A stretch of DNA of 8,731 nucleotides from an uncultured Eubacterium sp. (GTDB lineage Bacteria; Bacillota; Clostridia; Peptostreptococcales; Anaerovoracaceae). Below the pieces are notes generated by a model. It ran no database searches. It was not told the DNA's origin and saw only the letters and a list, made by a program, of their open reading frames with translations. A program made the position numbers and the translations under genes. The DNA lies in contig CANBFZ010000053.1 of NCBI GenBank assembly GCA_947367725.1, positions 1 to 8,731 of the forward strand, in the 5' to 3' direction. Each line of letters opens with the position of its first letter. Position 1 is the stretch's first letter. Positions 1 through 8,000 of the stretch are shown in pieces.

Positions 1-1773
1 CAGCGGCTGGAAACGGAGCTGAATTCCATTATCGGCAATGGCTATGCGGTGATGTATGTGTCGGCGCAGATGCTGGTACATAAATCTATGGAAGACGGCT
101 ATCTGGTCGGCTCTCGAGGTTCTGTGGGTTCTTCTTTTGCGGCAACCATGGCAGGCATTACAGAAGTGAATCCCCTGGATCCGCACTATATCTGCCCGAA
201 CTGCAAAAAACTGGAATGGGGTGACATGCAAGCTTACGACTGCGGTATCGACATGCCGGAGCGGGATTGTCCTGTATGCGGCACACCGATGCACCGAGAC
301 GGTTATACTATTCCTTTTGCAACGTTCCTTGGCTTTAATGGGGACAAAGAACCCGATATTGACTTGAACTTTGCCGGAGAATATCAGGCGACGGCGCATA
401 AGTATGTGGGGGAAATTTTCGGGGAGAAAAACGTTTTTAAAGCAGGTACGGTAGGTACTGTTGCAGAAAAAACAGCCTACGGTTATGTGATGAAATTTGC
501 CGATGAGTTTAACCGCCCCATCAACAAGTTTGAAGCGGATCGCCTAACCCAGGGATGTACTGGCGTCAAACGAACCACGGGACAGCATCCTGGCGGTATT
601 ATTATCGTGCCTGACGATCACGAGATTTATGAGTTCTGCCCGGTGCAGCATCCGGCTAACGACGTCAAAAGTGATATCATCACCACGCATTTTGACTACC
701 ATAAAATTGACGAAAACCTGTTGAAACTGGATATTCTGGGGCACAATATTCCGTCTATGATTCGCCAGCTGCAGGATATGACGGGGATCGACCCGATGAA
801 AGCAGACCTGACAGACCGAAAAGTTTTGTCTATTTTTAACGGGATTGAAGCGTTGGATATTAAAAATCCGGACTATCAATACACCCACGGCTCTTATGCC
901 ATTCCAGAGTTCGGCACGTCCTTTGTACGACAGATGCTGGACGACACCAAGCCGGATAAGTTTGCAGATCTGGTGCGTATTTCCGGCTTTTCTCACGGTA
1001 CTGATGTGTGGCTGAACAATGCCCAGGACTATATCCGAAGCGGCACTGCCACCATGCGTGAAGTCATTTCTACGCGTGATGACATCATGAACTACCTGAT
1101 TCTCAAAGGCATTGAGAATAAGACGTCGTTCCAGATTATGGAGGACGTACGTAAGAACCGACCGCTGAAAGAGGAACAGCTGGCGGTGATGAAGGAACAC
1201 GGTGTGCCGGACTGGTACATTGATTCTTGTATCAAGATTCAATACATGTTCCCGCGTGCCCATGCGGTTGCTTATGTGATGATGTCTTTCCGTATGGCAT
1301 GGTATAAGGTGTATTATCCAGTGGAGTTTTATGCTACGCATTTTACCAGTACGGTGGCCAACTTTGACGCAGATACCATTATGAAAGGACCGCAGGCGAT
1401 TTTAGATCGCATTGAGATGATTGAAGCGATGGGAAATAACGCGACTGCCAAAGAGCAAGCGGACGTTTTGGTGCTGGAAGTGGCTTACGAGATGTATAGC
1501 CGCGGCTATGTGTTTGCACCGGCGCGGCTTGGAAAATCCCATGCACTGAAATTCTGGTCTGACGAGGGGAAGGTACTGCTGCCATTTGTGGCGCTGGAAG
1601 GCGTAGGCGATACAGCGGCAAAAGCGTTTGCTGACGCCTATGCGGAAAAACCGTTTTTTACCATTGAAGAGGCGGTGAATCGTTCTAAGCTGAACCGAAC
1701 TGCAGTAGAAGCCCTTCGCGCCCATGGCGTATTTGAAGGGCTGCCGGAAACAGACCAGCTGTCGCTGTTTTAG
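1..1773 (+). CDS. polC: DNA polymerase III alpha subunit, PolC type, C-terminal 590 residues (5' end outside window)
   Basis: Replicative DNA polymerase of Gram-positive bacteria, acting in the cytoplasm in the replisome. Frame 1 is open from the first base, so the gene begins upstream; the PHP and exonuclease domains of a protein usually about 1400 residues long are missing. In window numbering, residues 34-43 hold the conserved GSRGSVGSSF segment. C65, C68, C90 and C93 form a four-cysteine zinc site. PDIDLNF carries catalytic Asp119 and Asp121, and KLDILGH carries the third, Asp244, at the spacing expected for PolC. GCTGVKRTTGQHPGG and FSHGTDVW are further family hallmarks. A helix-hairpin-helix-like stretch lies near 529-543. 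The final five residues, QLSLF (586-590), are the beta-clamp-binding motif, so the 3' end is intact. One oddity is HNIP after Asp244, where the Bacillus proteins I recall have HDDP. Assignment is by recalled family motifs, not by a search. Confidence 0.97.
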   Translation, partial: QRLETELNSIIGNGYAVMYVSAQMLVHKSMEDGYLVGSRGSVGSSFAATMAGITEVNPLDPHYICPNCKKLEWGDMQAYDCGIDMPERDCPVCGTPMHRDGYTIPFATFLGFNGDKEPDIDLNFAGEYQATAHKYVGEIFGEKNVFKAGTVGTVAEKTAYGYVMKFADEFNRPINKFEADRLTQGCTGVKRTTGQHPGGIIIVPDDHEIYEFCPVQHPANDVKSDIITTHFDYHKIDENLLKLDILGHNIPSMIRQLQDMTGIDPMKADLTDRKVLSIFNGIEALDIKNPDYQYTHGSYAIPEFGTSFVRQMLDDTKPDKFADLVRISGFSHGTDVWLNNAQDYIRSGTATMREVISTRDDIMNYLILKGIENKTSFQIMEDVRKNRPLKEEQLAVMKEHGVPDWYIDSCIKIQYMFPRAHAVAYVMMSFRMAWYKVYYPVEFYATHFTSTVANFDADTIMKGPQAILDRIEMIEAMGNNATAKEQADVLVLEVAYEMYSRGYVFAPARLGKSHALKFWSDEGKVLLPFVALEGVGDTAAKAFADAYAEKPFFTIEEAVNRSKLNRTAVEALRAHGVFEGLPETDQLSLF

Positions 1774-1788
1774 CCCAAGAGTCGAAAA

Positions 1789-1819
1789 TTTGCAGAAAAG
1801 TGCATCATTTTCTTGCAAA
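1789..1819. promoter_or_regulatory. Imperfect dyad overlapping the -35 box
   Basis: TTTGCAGAAAA (1789-1799) can pair with TTTTCTTGCAAA (1808-1819), giving 11 base pairs with one bulged T (1813) around an eight-base loop. The right arm covers the -35 hexamer at 1813-1818. No T-run follows, so it does not look like a terminator for polC. It could be a repressor operator, or chance symmetry in A/T-rich DNA. Confidence 0.3.
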
Positions 1820-1841
1820 ATAATCAGAAAATATATATAAT
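1813..1841 (+). promoter_or_regulatory. Predicted sigma-A-type promoter for the giant Rhs-like gene
   Basis: TTGCAA at 1813-1818 matches four of six bases of the -35 consensus. TATAAT at 1836-1841 is a perfect -10 box. The spacer is exactly 17 bases, the optimum. Transcription would start near A1848, giving a leader of about 70 bases. There is no extended -10 TG. The region is A/T-rich (ATATATATAAT), so a chance -10 is possible, but two boxes at ideal spacing just upstream of a gene with its own ribosome binding site support the call. Confidence 0.65.
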
Positions 1842-1853
1842 ACAGAAACAACC

Positions 1854-1890
1854 AAAGAGTCACATCTACATTATGTGGCTCTTTTCTTTA
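1854..1890 (+). terminator. Terminator-like hairpin with U-rich tail in the polC/Rhs gap
   Basis: AAAGAGTCACAT (1854-1865) pairs with ATGTGGCTCTTT (1873-1884) in a 12-base-pair stem with one G-U wobble and a seven-base loop, followed by TTCTTTA, so the strand after the stem is U-rich. It is the best candidate for ending the polC transcript, about 80 bases past the polC stop. The stem has only four G-C pairs, so it is of moderate strength. It lies after the predicted promoter, from about +7 to +43, so it would also sit in the leader of the downstream gene and could act there as an attenuator. The opposite strand shows a similar but weaker arrangement. Confidence 0.6.
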
Positions 1891-1903
1891 GAAATGAATA
1901 TAA

Positions 1904-1917
1904 GAAAGGAAAGCGAC
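1904..1917 (+). promoter_or_regulatory. Ribosome binding site deciding the start at 1918
   Basis: AAAGGA (1905-1910) lies seven bases before ATG 1918, a good Shine-Dalgarno match and spacing. Two other ATGs lie upstream in the same open frame, at 1873 and 1894, but neither has a comparable purine-rich site, and ATG 1873 falls in the hairpin arm. Starting at 1918 also gives a standard signal peptide with a short basic N-region (MDQKKSRNPIQK). Confidence 0.75.
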
Positions 1918-2043
1918 ATGGACCAAAAGAAATCACGTAACCCGATACAAAAGTTTATTGCACTTTTGTTGAGTTTTTGTCTCTTTGCAGGCATGATACC
2001 GCAGGTAGCCTTTGCAGGCATGATACCGCAGGTAGCCTTTGCA
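1918..2043 (+). other. Signal peptide coding region of the giant protein
   Basis: The N-region MDQKKSRNPIQK is basic, followed by a hydrophobic stretch FIALLLSFCLFAGMIPQVAFA. Two identical VAFA type I signal-peptidase motifs follow: one ends at residue 33 (followed by Gly), the other at residue 42 (followed by Ala-Asp). Cleavage after residue 42 gives a mature start ADTPVQ, typical of Gram-positive exported proteins. No lipobox cysteine is present. Export by Sec is inferred from this layout. Confidence 0.85.
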
Positions 2044-5000
2044 GCGGATACGCCGGTGCAGAGAGATACTTCCGGCGAAGCAGAAGCGATCATTTATCTA
2101 GAACCGGAAGAGGCGACAGAAGAAGATGCGATTCTTGCAGAGAGCGGCATCGACTACACCACATTTGACCTGGGCGGCAAAAAGCGTTACAGTATCTTCT
2201 TCACTGAAAATGTGCGATACGAAGATGAAGAAGGAAAGCTATGCGATTACGATCCTGCGTTTGTGGAACTGGACGATGCGTTGCTTGTGCAAAGTGATGA
2301 GACGCAAGACAGAACCGGCTATACCTACCGAAATACTGCGGGAGATGCTTATCACTATATCCCGGAAGCGCTATCGGAAGAGACACCGGTAATCATGGAA
2401 AAAGATGATTATCAAATCACTATTGCACCGACGGAAAAGACTTATAAGGACTTTTTCGGAAAACAGGTAAAGGTAAAAAAAGAAAAAGAGAAGACAGAAG
2501 ACGCCTACGGAAAGCAAAAGAAAAAGAATATCAAAGCAACCTATAAAGATGAAACGGCACTTGCTTATCTGGAATATATTTCTTTAAATACCGGCATCAA
2601 GGAAAACATTGTGCTGACTAAACGTCCCGCGAAAAATATCCTGCAGTTTACAATTTGCGCGCCAGGACTGTCGGTAGAAGTTTCTGAGACGGATGGATGC
2701 ATCGGCTTTTATGATAAAAAAACGGAAGAATTGGTGAATCAGATTTTGCCGCCGAATATGAATGATGCCACAGGCGAAGCTTACAGCGAAGATTTAGCAT
2801 ATACGATCCGTGAAAAAGAAGGGGAACAAGATACCTACATTCTGACGCTCACCATTGATAAAAAATATCTGAACGCCAAAGAACGGCAGTACCCTGTGAC
2901 CATTGACCCGACGGATACCTGGGCAAATACCAGCAGCGGGGAAAGTTTGTGGGATGCCTATGTATATAGTGCAAAACCGACAACTAATTACTATAATAAC
3001 AGTAGACAGTCTATGCCGATAGGCAAAGGTGCAACAGGTATTTACAGAGCTTATATCAATTTTCTGAATCTAAAAGCTAAGATCGAGGGAACTCTGGTTG
3101 ACAGTGCAGAACTTTCCATATATGAAAACGCAGACAGTTACAGTGGTAGAAAGATCGAAGCATATAAAGTGACCAGCAGCTGGAACAAAAGTACCATTAC
3201 TTGGAATAAACAGCCGCCCGTCGCTGCAACCAGAACTTCTAGTATGACTACAACCGGCATAGATAAAAAGAAAAGTGTCTTTAAGATGACGCACTATGCT
3301 AGAGCTGTTTCTACAGGTGCAAGCAATTACGGCATTGTGCTTAGAAATGCTCAGGAAAGCAGCGGTATTACATATGCGGAGTTTTACGGCAGCAGATATA
3401 CATCTGCTACTTATCGTCCGAAGCTTTCCGTGACCTATTTCGGCGATGGAGATGGCGTGATGGATCGTTGGAATATCTTAGAAGCGTTTTATGAAGCAGG
3501 TGAAACCGTACACCTTACATATCAGTCGCCATTAGCGGGCGCCATTACGAATATACAATACAGGCTCGTGCATACAGAAACCGGACAGGCGGTGAATCCG
3601 GCAGGCACTTTCGAAACCATACAGTCGAGTTTGTCTGGTAATACCTATACCATGCAAGTGCCGATCCCTGACGACCTGGAAAGTGGTCAGTATCGAATCG
3701 ATATCAAAACCATCTATTATAATGGAACCAGCCATACCAGCCAGCGGGGACCGTTCCATGTTAACGGCCTAAAGGACGAAGAAGCCCCAACTGTGGAGTT
3801 CGCATATATTGTAGAAAGCATCTCTCCACAGGTAAACGGGTGGCGGAGAAATCCCCGTCCTATGGTGCAGCTTTCTGGAATTTCTGACGATATGACCGAG
3901 GAATTTACCGAAGAGAATATTTCCTATGTCCTTGGATGGCCGGGCACAGAACCAAAAGAAACTGCATATAAGAAGCCGCAGTCTGTAACAATGACCAAAA
4001 GCGGCAGCGCATATATCGCAACGTTTTACATCGACGAGAACCTTACGATACAGGCAAAGTATGCTATTTATGTGAAGGTGACCGATGGGGCAGGAAATGC
4101 TTGCGTCAGCGAGATTCCGTACTGGTTCGACAACGTGCCGCCCACAGGCCGAATCTCCATCAAAAATCAGGGAGAATTATCGGAAACGACCAGCTTGCAG
4201 GGAATCAGCCATATCAGTGGGATCGCTGATATGGACAGTGGAAGCCAGGTCGTCAGCAATATTATGACCCTCCACCAAAAAGGCGAAAACGGCAGTGAAG
4301 GAGAGAAACTATGCAAAATCTATGATAACGCATCAGGTTCTTCTTCTGGTTCCAATTCCAAAGCCTTTGATACCAGAGAATATGCCAATGGTACATATAT
4401 GCTCAAAATGGCGCTGATGGACATGGCGGGCAATGTAAATTCCGTCACCAAAGAGATTACCATTGCAAACAGAATCCCAAAACCGCAAGTTTCTGCCTCT
4501 GTTTCAAAAGGAGGGGATACGAAGGTGCAGTATACCATGCCGTCCTCTGTAACAGCGATTACCGGTCTGCAGTACAGAGTAGAAGAGAAAGATACCAATT
4601 GGACGGATCTTACTGGCATCACAGAACTTTCTGGGGTCTTTACGGCAGCACTGCCGACAGAAGAAGGCACCTATATGCTCAGCGTGCGAGCGCTTGATGA
4701 GAAAGGCTTTGCAGGAGAAGAGCGGACAATCCGTATCAGAGTAGATAGAACCCTTCCGACCGCAGAAATCACAGATGAAAGCCAGGGTATCATCAAGGGC
4801 ACCGCAATGGATGCTGCATTTTCTGGCTGGAAAATTTATATCAAAGAGAAAGCTGCAGAAGAGGAAAGTTATACAGAAGTGCTTTCGGGCGATACACAAA
4901 AGGAAGATGCGTTGTTTGGCGATATAGGGTTGTATGATGAAAGCTATAGGCCGGGGTGGTATACCATTAAACTGGAAGTGACGGACGCTGCTGGCAATGT

Positions 5001-8000
5001 AAAAACAGTAACCCGTGATATCTACAAAAATGACAGCTATTCTACACCGACCGTCGTAGCGCCTACTTTCCGTATTGAAAGACCGGCATATCAGGACTAC
5101 AGCTGCCCGCAGATTGTCTTCAGTACAGAGACGGCCTACATGCAGCTTACGGCAAACTTTTTCCGCAGTCTCACACTTTCTGCCGCTGACTGGTACATTG
5201 ACAACCAGAAGGCAGAAGAAGCAAGTCAGACCAGCAGCCTGAAAACTGAAACGGGAGCAGAAAAATATGAAGAGGGAAAAGCATATTGTGTAGCGGCTGT
5301 AACCCATGGGTTGCTTGGCGGTGCATCCTACAGCAGTACACTGATTCAAAATGCCCATGTAGAAAAGCTTTCTTTTGATGCAAACGGCGAAGCGACTGTT
5401 TCTGCAGAAAATATTGTAAGCTTTCGCTTAAGCGAAACACAAGAAGACTGTACTTATTATGTAAAGACCACAGGGGATTACGCAGCACTGAAAGCAGGGG
5501 AAACCGTAGAAGTTTTGTCCCTGGCAGGCGGAGGTTTGACAGCGGATAAAATCACCGTGAAAGCAGTCAAAGAAAACGGCGAACCGATAGAAGAAGCCAT
5601 GCTTTCCCTTGACTGGTTAGAACCGGAAACCTTTGTAATAGACGGGATGGAGAACTACCGACCGAAAGGACTTTCCGCAAAAGATAAAATCAACTATAAA
5701 ACTTATTTAAAGTGGCGTATTCCAGAAACCCTGCCGGGTGGTATCAGCTACGAGATCTATCGCAGTACAGAAAAGGGGTTCGAGCCGCTGCTGCAGGAGC
5801 CACAGGCAGAGGTAAAAGCGGGCTGCTATGTTGAACCAAATGCAGACTATGAAACGAAATTTTATTACCGGGTTCGCGCAGTCCAAAAAAATGCAGACGG
5901 AGAAGTGATACGCAGCAGTGCATTTTCAGAGGAGGCAGAAAGTACGGTCATAGATGAAAATGAGTTTACGAAGCGTCTTGGTTACAAGGAGTACTGGAAC
6001 TATGCTGATTTTACATTGCCGCAGGGCAGTGGCGCCATCGAAAAGAGTCAGGGAAACTTTTTCTATGAACAGACCGATGAAACGCTTCCTGATGAACAAC
6101 TGGAAGTCGGCATTACCAGAAGCTATAACAGTATGGCGTCTTCCAAATCCGCTTTTGGAATTGGTTGGAACCATAACTACGACATCGAGCTTCTGTCCAC
6201 GGACTATAGCGACCGGCTGGAGGATGGGCAGCGCCTTGTCATGAAGGATAGCACCGGTACCTTGTTCTTCTTTACCAAAGATGCTAACGCAAACGGCGAA
6301 TACATTTCCTCTATGGGAAGATATCTGATCCTGCGAAAATTGACGGGAAAAGATGGCAGTATCACGGCAGAGATTCCCGACAAAACCGGCGGCACAGAAA
6401 ATGGAAAGATTACAAAGACCATCGAAGTTTCCTATTTAGTGGAGACAAAAGAAAACCTGTGCTACTATTTTAACGCTTCCGGACAGCTTGTATATGTGGA
6501 AGAGCCAAACGGCAACTTTTTGCTTTTTACCTATGATCTTTATACGGGACTTGTCAGCCGCATTACGACCAGCAAAAATCTAGAAATCACGTTTGTCTAT
6601 CACGACAAGGCGGGAACGGATCCTGCCACTGTAAAAGAAGTGATTATGCCAGACGGCAGTCGCACCGCTTATACCTATGCTGACGGGCGTCTTGCCAGCG
6701 CGACAAAGTATGGAAAAGACGGCGAAACGGGTGCAAGGTGCACCTACGCTTATGATGGAAACGGAAAGCTGAAAACCATAAACGATGCGGCAGGAAATGC
6801 GTATCAGATCAAAGCAGATAAAAATGGAAGTGTGACAGAAGTCATATATCCAGATGGAGAAAGCCTGCTGTTTACTCGCAGCAAAGAAGCAGGCGGCATG
6901 GAGCAGACGGTAACGGCGGCAAAGAAAGATGGATTTACATTGACGGAAGAAACCGCCGCCTTTGATCCATCTTCTGGGAACTGCCTGGAGGTAGTCGATC
7001 CGGATGGCCTCATCACTACATATTCTTATCGTGATGAAATGCTGGCAAAGACCACGGAGCAGGTCGTTTATGAAACTGTTGATAATGAAACAGGGTTTGT
7101 GACAGAGCAGATTGATACTTACGTGACCACAACGGAGTATGATGATACGCAAAATATGACAGAAGAAGCCACCGAAATCAACCAGTGGGAGGAACTGGTC
7201 GAGTACGAATACGGCAATACTGGAGAATTTGATGGTGATTTTCCGAGTCGCGAAGTCACAAGGCGCGGCGGCACCGTTACAGCCGATATAACTTATGACT
7301 ATGACGTCTTTGGTAATTTGGCTTCTCAGTTTGACAGTATCACAGGTAGCCGCACGGATTATGACTACTATACAGAGGACGATATCGATGCAGATTCTGC
7401 CTGGTACGGAGAATTGGAAAGCGAAATAGAGCGCATCAACGGGGTTGTCATCAGCACTGTAACCTACGCTTATTCTTATGACGATGCAGGAAACAAGACG
7501 GAAACAACGACGGAAACCGTAGACGGTGTGCAGACTGTTACGGTGGTAAAGTATGATTTGATGGGAAGAGAATTGGAAAGCACAGTGACTGTTGCCGGCG
7601 TACAGAAGTCGAAGTGTGCATATACCTATGATGCCTTTGGCAGAGTTGTGAAATCGGTAGAAAACCAGGGCAGTAAAACCGTGACAACAAGCACTTCCTA
7701 TACCGCAACCGGTGCAGTAAGCAGTGAGCAGGTAATCACTTCAGAAGGTGGAAACACTAGAAGTGAACAGGCATCCTATATTTATGACAACATGAATCGT
7801 GTCATTAGTACCCAGACAACAAAAGGCAGCAAAAGCCGAACGGAGACCACCTCGATTTCCTATGGTACCATCCAAAAGAACGCAGCACTTGGAATGACAG
7901 AAGAAGTGTATGCCAAGATTACGACGATTACATCGGGAAGCAGTGTGGTAAAAACCTTTACTGATGGAAACGGCAATGTACTTCGTCAGGACAGTCAAGG

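Noticed and set aside
544..1341. 265-codon open frame on the minus strand inside polC
   Set aside because: It is opposite highly conserved PolC coding sequence and its His/Arg-rich translation resembles no protein family.
1848..1917. Riboswitch or T-box in the leader of the giant gene
   Set aside because: The predicted leader is only about 70 bases with a single hairpin, too short and simple for any riboswitch class I can recognise.
1977..2392. Two overlapping short plus-strand open frames in other phases near the start of the giant gene
   Set aside because: They overlap the signal peptide and N-terminal region of the giant frame. Their Arg/His-rich translations look like frame shadows, partly produced by the 27-base repeat.
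4504..5358. 284-codon open frame on the minus strand
   Set aside because: It lies wholly within the sense frame, which encodes recognisable Ig-like sequence. Its translation is rich in Cys, Phe and Arg with no family motifs, typical of an antisense shadow, and no ribosome binding site was evident.
6580..7152. 190-codon open frame on the minus strand inside the YD region
   Set aside because: It is antisense to clear YD repeats, and its Cys/Phe/Ile-rich translation looks like a shadow of the sense codons.
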